Part shown: piece by piece, positions 8,516-16,470 of the stretch
Layout: each line of letters opens with the position of its first letter
Position numbering within the stretch: the first letter of the stretch is position 1
Source: JAYWXI01 sp036016955
GTDB lineage: Bacteria > Bacteroidota > Bacteroidia > Flavobacteriales > Weeksellaceae
NCBI RefSeq assembly: GCF_036016955.1
Contig: NZ_JAYWXI010000004.1
Location: forward strand, 124,001 to 188,000
Length of the DNA: 64,000 nucleotides
Direction: 5' to 3'
Notes under the pieces: model-generated
What the model was told of the DNA's origin: nothing
Databases searched by the model: none
The model's input: the letters and a program-made list of their open reading frames with translations, nothing else
Made by a program: the position numbers and the translations under genes

Positions 8516-8833
8516 TTAGTGACCAGTAGCTTCTTTAACAGCGTCTTTTGCATCTTTTGCAGCTCCTTTAGCAGCATCAGCAGCTCCTTTAGCAGCGTCA
8601 GCAGCTCCCTCAGCAGCAGTTGTAGCAGCGTTAGCAGCAGCAGCAGTTGTAGCAGCAGCAGCGTTAGCAGCAGCATCAGCAACTACAGTAGCAGCAGAAT
8701 CAGCAACAACAGCAGCAGAGTCAGCAAGAGCAGCAGCTGCAGAATCAGCAGCGTTTACGTCAGTAGATTTAGTCTCTTTACAAGCTACCAAAGAGATGGC
8801 TGCAACAGCAGCTACGAACAATGATTTTTTCAT
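8516..8833 (-). CDS. Alanine-rich lipoprotein with helical repeats
   Basis: A 105-residue predicted lipoprotein (lipobox SLVAC, Cys at residue 18). After the signal it has ADSAA units spaced by seven or eight residues, an Ala/Thr/Asn tract, and a C-terminal run of GAADAAK heptads ending in a lysine/aspartate-rich tail. The periodicity suggests long amphipathic helices, somewhat like LEA-type or Lpp-like proteins, but I cannot assign a family. It has a -7 promoter at 8906-8913, a 72-base leader containing a perfect GTTCAA/TTGAAC inverted repeat (8886-8901), and its own terminator. The neighbouring 65-residue gene is a paralogue. Confidence 0.75.
   Translation of the reverse strand: MKKSLFVAAVAAISLVACKETKSTDVNAADSAAAALADSAAVVADSAATVVADAAANAAAATTAAAANAATTAAEGAADAAKGAADAAKGAAKDAKDAVKEATGH
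8540..8755. repeat. CAG/GCA-rich repetitive coding DNA, second copy
   Basis: GCAGCAGCA, CAGCAGTTG, and twice CAGCTCCTTTAGCAGC units make up most of the 105-residue lipoprotein gene. The longer unit repeats encode the GAADAAK heptads. Confidence 0.6.
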
Positions 8834-8905
8834 AGTAATAAAATGTTTAAATTTGTTTTTTAATTTTTTGTATCAACTCAACTCTGTTCAATCATTTGAA
8901 CGGGA

Positions 8906-8913
8906 CAAAGGTA
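8906..8913 (-). promoter_or_regulatory. -7 promoter element for the 105-residue lipoprotein
   Basis: The minus strand reads TACCTTTG. It is followed by a leader of about 72 bases that contains a small perfect hairpin (GTTCAA, loop of four, TTGAAC) close to the predicted transcript start. Confidence 0.55.
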
Positions 8914-8927
8914 TAGCAGCAAAAAGA

Positions 8928-8959
8928 TTTGCTCATGAAAATTAGTTGTAATATCTTTG
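8928..8959 (+). promoter_or_regulatory. Promoter for the 9020-10742 operon
   Basis: TTTG at 8928-8931 and TATCTTTG at 8952-8959 are separated by 20 bases, a full Bacteroidota -33/-7 arrangement. The leader to the TTG start at 9020 is about 55 bases. Confidence 0.6.
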
Positions 8960-9019
8960 TAAAAGTATTTTACAAAAAACAGTAACTGTAAATCAACACT
9001 TTGTGTTTTTTATATTATT

Positions 9020-10168
9020 TTGACTGATTTAGATTTATTGCACTTCGAACAGCTAAAATCCGAGATTCAGCAGCGCTATCTCGAGAGTCATACGCCTTCC
9101 GACGAAAACATTTCGAATTGGAAAGGCATTGATATTGTCTATTTCCAAGAGGATTTAAGAAAAATCGCTAAGGGCAATATTAGTGAAAAATCATTCTACA
9201 CCTACTTTAAAACCTCGCCGGTAACCAAGCTGCCAAGAATAGACATCCTAAATCTACTCTCGGTTTACGCCGGCTATATCTCTTGGTACGACTTCAAAAA
9301 ACATCACCTTTTCGCTAACGAAATTTTGGAGGAAGAAAACGAAACCAGCGAAGCTATCGGCAACGAAACCAATGAAGAACAACAAGAAACAAACAACGAA
9401 TCCCTAAATCAAAAAGAGGAAAAAAAATTTAATTTACAAATAAGTAATACTGAAAATCAGGAAAATAATAAAAAAACACCCTTCGAAGAACCTCTACAAA
9501 CCGACATCTCAAAATCGGTTCAAAAACGCCCCGAAAAAAACTACATCTGGATTGCAGCCACCGCATTATTAGCCGTAGCACTAGGACTTTTGGGATTCCG
9601 TGATCATCTTTTTGACACCACCTACACCTATTGCTTTACGGATGCCGACCGCAACTCCCCAATCCAAAGCACACTGGAAATCAAGATCATAAAAGAAAAC
9701 GAATCGCCAATATTCTATCGGGTGGCTCCAGGCGAATGCTTTTACTATCCCACCAAGGATACTGTGGTTTCCATGCAAATCACTTCGCCATTCTACGAAA
9801 AACTTGAAATCAGCCGCCATCTGAAAAATGCTCCGAAAGAAGAAACCATCCAGCTGAAGCCCGACGACTATAATATGGCCGTCTACTATTTTTCAAAAAA
9901 AGACATTAGCAACGATCCCGACGAATCCTTAAAACAAATCCGGGAAAAACGCCGCGAATTGGAAAACAGAATCAGCGACGACGCCGTCATCTACCAAGTT
10001 TTCGACAACGACATCTACGGCATCGAAACCTTAGACAAACAGAAATACATCAATCTGGTCACCATGCCGACCACTTCCCTGAAAAACCTTTCCGTCATAG
10101 AAATGATACGGGAAAAAGGGAAAATAGTCTCCATCAAATTTAAAATCAAAGACAGCAATGAAGAGTAG
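9020..10168 (+). CDS. Unrecognised single-pass membrane protein with HTH-like N-terminus
   Basis: The 382-residue product is not in a family I can name. Residues 1-105 contain a block ending GYISWYDFKKH (about 84-95). It resembles the small helical domain found at the N-terminus of many uncharacterised Bacteroidota proteins, and it could bind DNA. Residues 105-172 are a Glu/Asn/Gln-rich linker. One transmembrane helix (about 174-193, WIAATALLAVALGLLGF) is followed by about 190 residues expected in the periplasm. No ATG is available between the upstream in-frame stop (8960-8962) and the first conserved block, so the start is TTG at 9020 or possibly TTG at 9038. The next gene overlaps its 3' end by 11 bases, indicating translational coupling. 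Confidence 0.7.
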   Translation: MTDLDLLHFEQLKSEIQQRYLESHTPSDENISNWKGIDIVYFQEDLRKIAKGNISEKSFYTYFKTSPVTKLPRIDILNLLSVYAGYISWYDFKKHHLFANEILEEENETSEAIGNETNEEQQETNNESLNQKEEKKFNLQISNTENQENNKKTPFEEPLQTDISKSVQKRPEKNYIWIAATALLAVALGLLGFRDHLFDTTYTYCFTDADRNSPIQSTLEIKIIKENESPIFYRVAPGECFYYPTKDTVVSMQITSPFYEKLEISRHLKNAPKEETIQLKPDDYNMAVYYFSKKDISNDPDESLKQIREKRRELENRISDDAVIYQVFDNDIYGIETLDKQKYINLVTMPTTSLKNLSVIEMIREKGKIVSIKFKIKDSNEE

Positions 10169-10742
10169 CTTTTTAGTCGTCCTTAGTTTTTTAGCCTTAC
10201 TTACGGGAACGCTTGGATGCAAAGATAAACCACAACCCAACCTCTCGCTGGAACAGGTGAAATACAACCGCAACCAAACCACCTACCCCACCACCAAGAT
10301 GGACAGCGCACAGGCCATTAACAGCATCACCAAACAAAAGGTGAGAGAAGTGTTAGAACTCTCTATTCTCTACAACGCAGGCAACAAAGACACGGAAATC
10401 GACACGGCCTTATACAACCAAATTCTGGGGTACTTCTACAAGCCCGACTCCTCCACATTAAACAACATCCTCTCCGAATTGGATTCTCTGAAAGTAAAAA
10501 ACGTGAAGTTAAATCACTTCGAACTAAAAGAACGCTACTACAAAAAAGACACGCTGAATTTCGCGCTATTCAACGTGGAGTATTTAGACCGCAACAATAA
10601 CAGTTTGGGACAATACGAGAGAGAGGCTCAGTACGTGATGATTCCGGCCGAGATTAAATTCAAAAAAGAGTTTAAATTCTATTTCCTCAACTTCTACAAT
10701 CGGCCTTTGAACGATAGTATCCTATCCGGAATCACCAAATAA
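10158..10742 (+). CDS. Unrecognised lipoprotein coupled to the upstream membrane protein
   Basis: The 194-residue product begins with a lipoprotein signal peptide (lipobox LTGTLGC, Cys about residue 21), so it is probably anchored in the outer or inner membrane. The mature part is mostly polar and helical, with an NAGNKDTEIDTALYNQILGY segment, and shows no motif I recognise. Its ATG overlaps the end of the upstream gene, and its last 49 bases overlap the convergent 5-formyl-THF cyclo-ligase gene. The arrangement suggests that it works with the periplasmic part of the upstream protein; this is inference. Confidence 0.72.
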   Translation: MKSSFLVVLSFLALLTGTLGCKDKPQPNLSLEQVKYNRNQTTYPTTKMDSAQAINSITKQKVREVLELSILYNAGNKDTEIDTALYNQILGYFYKPDSSTLNNILSELDSLKVKNVKLNHFELKERYYKKDTLNFALFNVEYLDRNNNSLGQYEREAQYVMIPAEIKFKKEFKFYFLNFYNRPLNDSILSGITK

Positions 10743-11266
10743 TCCAAAGGAATATCACTCGCCTCTACATCGGAAATTTTTTCTTGAGGAGCGAAAAATC
10801 CCACCCCGATTTTCATCACACCAGGAGCAAGCGCAGCAAAAAAACGATCGTAGAAGCCTTTTCCGTAGCCAATCCGGTTTCCTTCAGAATCGCAATAAAG
10901 CAGTGGGGTTATTACGCAATCGTACGTCGTCTCTCCCGAATCTTCATCGGTCAGCGGTTCTACAATCCCCCAAGAATTGCTTTCTAACGGCGTCTTTGGC
11001 GTCAACTCGACCGAAAGCAATTGATTTCCTTTCATTTTGGGCACAAACACCCGGCAACCGATTTCAAAAAAATAACGAATAAAAAAAGAAGTATCCACTT
11101 CATTCAAATGAGGAATACTGAGAAATACGTGCACCTTCGCCCCACTCCGAAAAGAAAATTCGGAAGCAAAACAAGTGAAAACCGCCTCCGAGAGTAGAGA
11201 AACGCTTTCTTTAGTCAAAGCTTTTCTTTCCGAAAGGTATTTTTTCCTAAGTTCCGCTTTTTTCAT
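10694..11266 (-). CDS. 5-formyltetrahydrofolate cyclo-ligase
   Basis: The enzyme converts 5-formyl-THF to 5,10-methenyl-THF with ATP, returning a stored folate to one-carbon metabolism. The 190-residue length fits. The N-terminal KKAELRKKYLSERKAL block, the VFLSIPHLNEVDTSFF segment, the PLLYCDSEGNRIGYGKGFYDRF signature and the C-terminal DIPLDYLVIPDRI are all family hallmarks. It starts 3 bases after the ferredoxin stop and is presumably co-transcribed with it. Its 3' end overlaps the convergent lipoprotein gene by 49 bases. Confidence 0.94.
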   Translation of the reverse strand: MKKAELRKKYLSERKALTKESVSLLSEAVFTCFASEFSFRSGAKVHVFLSIPHLNEVDTSFFIRYFFEIGCRVFVPKMKGNQLLSVELTPKTPLESNSWGIVEPLTDEDSGETTYDCVITPLLYCDSEGNRIGYGKGFYDRFFAALAPGVMKIGVGFFAPQEKISDVEASDIPLDYLVIPDRILSFKGRL

Positions 11267-11269
11267 CTC

Positions 11270-11500
11270 CTAAATCTCTTTTACGGAGATAATTTTTACC
11301 GGGCAAGCTTTCGCCGCCTTCTCGCAAGGCTCAAAAGCTTCAGGCAGAGGCGTCTTCAAGGTAAAAAAACCCTTCTTGTCGTTGGACTTGAGTAATACCG
11401 ATTTTCCGTCCTTTTTGGACATTCGGAAATAGTCTGGAGCAAACTCTGCGCAGTAATTGCAGCCTATGCATTTATCTCTTTGAAGTGTAATGATAACCAT
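11270..11500 (-). CDS. Small ferredoxin
   Basis: The product is a 76-residue 4Fe-4S ferredoxin of the single-cluster type. The N-terminal CIGCNYC supplies three cluster cysteines and the fourth is in the C-terminal ACPVKII segment, after a stretch that in two-cluster ferredoxins would carry the second site. It would carry electrons in the cytoplasm; the partner is unknown. I take the ATG at 11500 because it lies just before the first strand; a start ten codons further upstream would fall inside the hairpin region. It sits between the U32 gene and the cyclo-ligase gene on the same strand. Confidence 0.87.
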   Translation of the reverse strand: MVIITLQRDKCIGCNYCAEFAPDYFRMSKKDGKSVLLKSNDKKGFFTLKTPLPEAFEPCEKAAKACPVKIISVKEI

Positions 11501-11515
11501 CTTAATCGTTGTAAA

Positions 11516-11550
11516 AAAATCAAGAAACAAGAGTATTGTTTCTTGATTTT
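11516..11550 (-). terminator. Hairpin between the U32 gene and the ferredoxin gene
   Basis: A perfect 14-bp stem (11516-11529 with 11537-11550) and a 7-base loop, followed on the minus strand by a T run. It can end or attenuate transcription from the U32 peptidase-like gene. The loop region also reads TACTCTTG on the minus strand (11528-11535), one mismatch from a -7 element, so a weak ferredoxin promoter may be embedded here. Confidence 0.75.
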
Positions 11551-11575
11551 AAGGTTAGAATATGATCTGTAAGTA

Positions 11576-12820
11576 TTAAGCCGGAACGATTTTGTACAAT
11601 TTATCGCTGGGACGAACCCTGAAATCCGTCTTAAACGTTATGACTTCCGATTTAACCGCCTTATCGCTCATTCCTTTGCCGTCCACCATCATTTCGACGA
11701 TCTCCATTTCCTGCGATCCCGTTGTCGGCCCCTGAATCAAGACCCGATCGCCCACATTCAAATCGTACGCCTCGATTAAAAACTCCGCAATATCGGATTT
11801 CGGATAAAAATGCCTTCCTTTTCCGATATAAAGTTTCTTCTGTGTGGCATTCGATCCTGGATTCGGCGACCATTCTCCAAGCTCCTGCCCAAGATAATAA
11901 CCGCTCCAAAAACCTCGGTTGTAAACCGTCTCCAACTGCTTCATCCATGCCTCTACTTTCTCTTGACTGAAGGTTCCTTCCGCTATCGCATCGATTGCCT
12001 CCCGATAGCATTTGGTCACCGTAGCCACATATTCTGGAGCTCTTCCGCGTCCTTCGATTTTCAACACTTTCACTCCCGCATCCACAATCTGATCCAAAAA
12101 GCCTATCGTGCAAAGGTCTTTAGGCGACATCATGTACTCGTTATCCAATTCGATTTCAAAACCGGATTCCTGATCGATTACCGTATATTTTTTCCGGCAA
12201 TTCTGTTTGCACGCCCCTCGGTTCGCCGAAGAGTTGTGCGAATGCAAACTAAGATAGCACTTCCCGGAAACCGCCATGCAAAGGGCTCCATGACCAAAAA
12301 TCTCGACCTCTACCAGATTTCCAGAAGGACCTTTTACTTGTTCCCTTTCAATCTGCTGGCAAATTTTCTTAATCTGACTAATAGAAAGCTCCCGACTCAT
12401 CACCATCGTATCGGCAAAAAGAGCGTAAAACTTAACCGTCTCAATATTAGTGATGTTAATCTGAGTGGAGATATGAACCTCCATCCCTATTTGACGGGCG
12501 TAAGCTATCACCGCCTGATCCATGGCAATCACCGCCGTAAGATCCGCCGCCTTAGCTTTATCCAACAAGGTTTTGATGATGGATAAATCATGATCGTAAA
12601 TAATCGTATTGAGTGTAAGGTAGGTTCGCACCCCTTTTTCTTTACATCGTCGGGCAATTTCCGGCAGGTCGTCAATCGTGAAGTTCATGGATGCCCTCGC
12701 CCTCATGTTCAGCTGCTCCACCCCGAAATAAACGGAATCCGCCCCATTATCCAATGCCGCCTGCAAAGAGGTAAAATCCCCCGCTGGAGACATTAATTCT
12801 ATTTTTCCTGATGTTGTCAT
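11576..12820 (-). CDS. Peptidase U32 family protein (tRNA hydroxylation type)
   Basis: The 414-residue product matches the U32 family that includes YegQ/TrhP, involved in 5-hydroxyuridine formation in tRNA, rather than a proven protease. The opening IELMSPAGDFTSLQAALDNG, the VYFGVEQLNMRA segment, HISTQINITN, and the Cys-rich FGHGALCMAVSGKCYLS ... NRGACKQNCRKKY block are the conserved parts; those cysteines probably hold an Fe-S cluster. A small C-terminal beta domain follows. ATG at 12820 is chosen because the upstream TTG at 12844 lies within the promoter box. The downstream ferredoxin could be an electron donor; that is speculative. Confidence 0.9.
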   Translation of the reverse strand: MTTSGKIELMSPAGDFTSLQAALDNGADSVYFGVEQLNMRARASMNFTIDDLPEIARRCKEKGVRTYLTLNTIIYDHDLSIIKTLLDKAKAADLTAVIAMDQAVIAYARQIGMEVHISTQINITNIETVKFYALFADTMVMSRELSISQIKKICQQIEREQVKGPSGNLVEVEIFGHGALCMAVSGKCYLSLHSHNSSANRGACKQNCRKKYTVIDQESGFEIELDNEYMMSPKDLCTIGFLDQIVDAGVKVLKIEGRGRAPEYVATVTKCYREAIDAIAEGTFSQEKVEAWMKQLETVYNRGFWSGYYLGQELGEWSPNPGSNATQKKLYIGKGRHFYPKSDIAEFLIEAYDLNVGDRVLIQGPTTGSQEMEIVEMMVDGKGMSDKAVKSEVITFKTDFRVRPSDKLYKIVPA

Positions 12821-12841
12821 TCTTCTGCTTGAAAATTTTTG

Positions 12842-12849
12842 CAAAGATA
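12842..12849 (-). promoter_or_regulatory. -7 promoter element for the U32 gene
   Basis: The minus strand reads TATCTTTG, an exact TAnnTTTG match, 21 bases before the ATG at 12820. Confidence 0.6.
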
Positions 12850-13017
12850 ACTTTTTTAAAAATAGAATGACCGACCAACCCTTTTGGCCATTTCGCTTCT
12901 AAATTCCAAACCAAGATAGCCTTCAGAAGAAGCATAAAATTATTAAAATCATTAAATTCCCGTTAAATTTTAGTTAAAAACCCGACAACCATACCACTTC
13001 CTTCAATCATTTAGCAT

Positions 13018-13025
13018 TAAATTTG
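13018..13025 (+). promoter_or_regulatory. -7 promoter element for the DegP-type protease
   Basis: TAAATTTG is an exact -7 match, 38 bases before the ATG at 13064. It is followed by GTTAC, as at the pncB promoter (3529-3540). Confidence 0.6.
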
Positions 13026-13063
13026 TTACAGAAAAAAAGACAATCTATAAAATAAACAATAAA

Positions 13064-14587
13064 ATGAACAATACCTTAAAAAAACTAACGCCTTACGCTC
13101 TGGTCGGTGTACTATCCGGAGCCACTGTATTCGGAGGCATAAAATTATCCGAAAGCCATAACGCCAACAATCAGGATTATTCCTATTTCGGGCAAGCCAA
13201 AGACAACGTGGCTTTTGCCGGTATGAGCGCCGCCGGATCGGACGATTTCATCAAAGCCGCCAAAACAACCGTCCCTGCGGTAGTCACCATAAAAAATTAC
13301 CAGACCCGAACCGCCGGAAGAAGCAGCGACCAAGACATCTTTGAATGGTTCTTCGGAAGCCCGAGAAACCAACAGCGCCAACAGCAACAGCAACGCCCCA
13401 ACAATATGCCAACCGGCATGGGCTCCGGCGTAATCATCTCTCCTGACGGCTACATCATCTCCAACAACCACGTTGTGGCAGGAGCCAGCAAATTAGAAGT
13501 CGTCCTCAGCAACAAGAAAACCTATATTGCCACCTTAGTCGGAACCGACCCCGACACCGACATCTCCCTATTGAAAATCGAAGAAAAAGGCTTGCCTTAT
13601 CTTAATTTCGCCAATTCGGATTTGGTAGAAGTTGGTCAGTGGGTGCTTGCCGTCGGAAATCCTTTGGGACTCAATTCAACCGCGACAGCCGGTATCATCT
13701 CCGCCAAAGGAAGAGGAATTGGCATTCTATCCGGGCAAGGGTCGGCCAGCAACCCCATCGAAAGCTTCCTGCAAACCGACGCCGCCATCAACCAAGGAAA
13801 CTCCGGAGGCGCCTTGGTAAATACCAACGGCGACCTTATCGGTATTAACTCCGCCATTGCCTCGCCTACCGGCTACTACTCCGGCTACGGCTTTGCGGTA
13901 CCTTCCAACCTGGCAAGAAAAATTGTGGAGGATATCAAAAAATTCGGACTGGTTCAACGCGGCTTTTTGGGTGTGAGTTCTTTGGATCTGTCCGACAGCC
14001 AGCTCGTAGCCGAATACAACCAGCGTTATAAAGCCAATGTTAAAGCCGGCTCGGGGATGTACATCATCGAAGTCAACCAAAACAGTGGCGCCGACGATGC
14101 CGGGATGAAAAAAGGCGATATCATTACCAAAATCGATGGAAAAGACATCGGAAACTTCTCCGACCTTTCTTTAGCCATAGGAAGCAAGCGCCCCGGGGAT
14201 ATCGTCACCGTTACATACTCCCGTAACGGAAAAGAAAACAACGTTAATGTTACCCTAAAAGACCAAAAAGGGAACGTTACCGCAAGAACCAAAGCCGACC
14301 TAACCGTTTCCGAAAAAATAGGCGGAGATTTCGAGCCTCTGAGCGAAAACTTCAAGGTTCGCTACGGCCTCAACAGCGGAGTATTGGCCAAAAACATCGT
14401 TAACGGAGGAGAGCTGTCCAAAATCGGAATCGTAGACAACTTCATCGTTATGGAAGTCAACGGAAAACCCGTAAATTCGCAAAAGGATATCGACAAAATC
14501 CTATCGGGTTATACCGGAAACGTCCAAATAAAATTCGTAGACGAATACGGAAGAATCTACACGCAAGGCTTCAAGATGCCCAATTAA
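13064..14587 (+). CDS. DegP/HtrA-type periplasmic serine protease
   Basis: A 507-residue Do-family protease for degrading misfolded envelope proteins. A hydrophobic N-terminal segment (residues 10-27) acts as signal or anchor. The trypsin-like domain has the full catalytic triad: His136 in NNHVV, Asp166 in DTDISLLK, Ser247 in GNSGGAL. A Gln-rich loop (about 101-111) precedes it. Two PDZ domains follow (about 300-400 and 410-505), containing GDIITKIDGK and the degenerate FIVMEVNGKPV. It is a single-gene unit with its own promoter and terminator. Confidence 0.95.
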   Translation: MNNTLKKLTPYALVGVLSGATVFGGIKLSESHNANNQDYSYFGQAKDNVAFAGMSAAGSDDFIKAAKTTVPAVVTIKNYQTRTAGRSSDQDIFEWFFGSPRNQQRQQQQQRPNNMPTGMGSGVIISPDGYIISNNHVVAGASKLEVVLSNKKTYIATLVGTDPDTDISLLKIEEKGLPYLNFANSDLVEVGQWVLAVGNPLGLNSTATAGIISAKGRGIGILSGQGSASNPIESFLQTDAAINQGNSGGALVNTNGDLIGINSAIASPTGYYSGYGFAVPSNLARKIVEDIKKFGLVQRGFLGVSSLDLSDSQLVAEYNQRYKANVKAGSGMYIIEVNQNSGADDAGMKKGDIITKIDGKDIGNFSDLSLAIGSKRPGDIVTVTYSRNGKENNVNVTLKDQKGNVTARTKADLTVSEKIGGDFEPLSENFKVRYGLNSGVLAKNIVNGGELSKIGIVDNFIVMEVNGKPVNSQKDIDKILSGYTGNVQIKFVDEYGRIYTQGFKMPN

Positions 14588-14613
14588 AATCAATCCAAAA
14601 ATTCATCAGCTAC

Positions 14614-14642
14614 AAACCTCCGCTTTAAAGCGGAGGTTTTTG
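14614..14642 (+). terminator. Terminator after the DegP-type protease
   Basis: A 12-bp perfect stem (AAACCTCCGCTT / AAGCGGAGGTTT) followed by a short T run. Confidence 0.85.
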
Positions 14643-14765
14643 CTATAAAATAAAATCTCCATTCACACAGTCTATACCACTAATAGATTTATTCATTTTT
14701 TTCATACTAGTTTGGCTTCATTTTTGAGTAAGTTGTTAACTTATAAATAAAATAATAAAAAAACG

Positions 14766-14773
14766 TACCTTTG
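14766..14773 (+). promoter_or_regulatory. -7 promoter element for the 14830-17031 unit
   Basis: TACCTTTG is an exact TAnnTTTG match. The leader to the ATG at 14830 is about 50 bases and very A-rich. Confidence 0.6.
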
Positions 14774-14829
14774 CACCTTCAAAAAAAATAAACCCTAATC
14801 AACTAAAAAAACAAATAATTACAATCGTT

Positions 14830-16464
14830 ATGAGCCATAAATTTCACCTTAGCCCCCTAGTCTTTCTATGTTTACTCTGTAGCAGCATTGCCGGATTCGG
14901 ACAAATCAGCACCCCTCTTCCCCCTTTGGAAGACTATGATGGAGACGGTGTCCTAAACATCTACGACCTGGATAGCGATAACGACGGTATTCCTGACGCC
15001 CTCGAAAAATACAACGGTTTTCTAAACACCGAGGGCATCAGCCGTTTAACCTCAGCCTCCAAAGGGCGCTACAAACAAGAACTTCTATTTTTCGACTGGA
15101 CCGGTAAACAATTAAGTAAGACCTCCCCCTCCATTTCATCTACTGCCGTTTTTAACGGCGTAACTTATACCGCCACCATATACGATTACGAAGTGATTGA
15201 TAACAAAGGAAATGCTAACTTCCCTATATTCAATCCTTCAAATATTAAAGTAGAAAACATCAATACTAACTATTTAGGTATATTCAATCTATACAATTAT
15301 GATACAACCAAAACCACTTTAAAGCCTGGACTACACTACAATAAACCAAGTAGTGACTCATCAGGAAAAAAAGTATCGTTTAAAATAAAAGTAACCGCCT
15401 CGGACAACAATACCGCGTTCAAAATGGTCCCTATGGACATAGAGGCTACTACAGATAATGTCGAGTACTACAAATTCACTTCAGCAAACAGCAGTCCTTT
15501 TATATTTTTGGAAGATAATGTTGTAACCGACGTTGCCACCAGAGTCGAAGGTAACAATTTTACAAAAAACAACAACAATTTCTATGTTATTAATGGAGCC
15601 GGTACCGCTACGCTGACCTACGTAAATACAGAAAAAAAGGAAGCAGTAACCTCTGACAACTTAAAAGGTAACGCTTTATTCTATGCCAGAACATCTGAAA
15701 TTAGCGTCGAAACCTTGATGGGCGGAGGACAAGGTTTTTCCATCGCCGTTATACCACCGTACAGCGATGCCGACCAGGACGGCATCCCCGACTATCTCGA
15801 TACCGATTCGGACGGAGACGGCTGCCCCGATGCCGTAGAGGGTTCGGACAACGTCAACCTATCCCATTTAGCCCAAAACAACATGACAGCCCCATTCAAA
15901 GCCAATAAATGGGCCATAATCACAAACTTTAACGGCGTTATTTCTTCAAACGGGGATGACATCGTATCGAAGTCAAATACAGCCATGGGTATCCCCGAAA
16001 TCGTTAATCCCGCGACAAACAATACCGTTTCCAATTCCAAAGGAATAGCCGATACCGATAACGCTGTAGGACAAGCTACCAACAATGGAGCCCCTTACAA
16101 TGCCGGTATCAACAGCCGCTGCTTTTGCACCCTGCTCAATAGCACCGCCTCCAATACCCCGCAGCAGACCAAGGTAGGCATCACCTCCCTAGGCCGGGCC
16201 GGCAGTACCGATACAGACAACTGGCCAATGGCAAGAAATGGAGGTCATCTTGCTATCGAGTCAAACACCAAAGGCTTCACCATTACCCGAATGACCACCA
16301 ATCAAATCACCAACATAGCCAATCCCGTTATCGGTATGCTGGTGTATGACGAGACCGTGCATTGCCTTAAAGCCTACGTGGAAACCTCTCCTTCCACAAA
16401 AGAATGGAAGTGCATGAATCAAACCGGATGCCCCAACGGGGTAGAATTCACCCAAAACCTATAA
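14830..16464 (+). CDS. Secreted protein with thrombospondin type-3-like calcium repeats
   Basis: The 544-residue product starts with a signal peptide (to about residue 25). Two acidic Ca-binding-type clusters resemble thrombospondin type 3 repeats: DYDGDGVLNIYDLDSDNDG near residues 36-55 and DADQDGIPDYLDTDSDGDG near 315-335. The region between is a large beta-rich, Asn/Thr-rich domain. The last about 70 residues (GHLAIESNTKGFTITRM ... GMLVYDE ... EWKCM) form a module also found at the end of the next gene. It has no type IX sorting domain. It is probably a surface or extracellular structural protein, but the function is unknown. Confidence 0.75.
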   Translation: MSHKFHLSPLVFLCLLCSSIAGFGQISTPLPPLEDYDGDGVLNIYDLDSDNDGIPDALEKYNGFLNTEGISRLTSASKGRYKQELLFFDWTGKQLSKTSPSISSTAVFNGVTYTATIYDYEVIDNKGNANFPIFNPSNIKVENINTNYLGIFNLYNYDTTKTTLKPGLHYNKPSSDSSGKKVSFKIKVTASDNNTAFKMVPMDIEATTDNVEYYKFTSANSSPFIFLEDNVVTDVATRVEGNNFTKNNNNFYVINGAGTATLTYVNTEKKEAVTSDNLKGNALFYARTSEISVETLMGGGQGFSIAVIPPYSDADQDGIPDYLDTDSDGDGCPDAVEGSDNVNLSHLAQNNMTAPFKANKWAIITNFNGVISSNGDDIVSKSNTAMGIPEIVNPATNNTVSNSKGIADTDNAVGQATNNGAPYNAGINSRCFCTLLNSTASNTPQQTKVGITSLGRAGSTDTDNWPMARNGGHLAIESNTKGFTITRMTTNQITNIANPVIGMLVYDETVHCLKAYVETSPSTKEWKCMNQTGCPNGVEFTQNL

Positions 16465-16470
16465 AAAAAC

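Noticed and set aside
8113..8824. Serine-rich open frames antisense to the alanine-rich lipoproteins
   Set aside because: They are produced by reading the CAG/GCA repeat DNA in the other direction. The minus-strand frames have lipoprotein signals, a promoter and terminators.
11810..12586. A 258-codon open frame opposite the U32 gene
   Set aside because: Antisense to a well-conserved gene, no family features, and no promoter of its own.
12821..12844. A TTG start for the U32 gene at 12844
   Set aside because: It overlaps the minus-strand -7 element; the ATG at 12820 starts the conserved domain.
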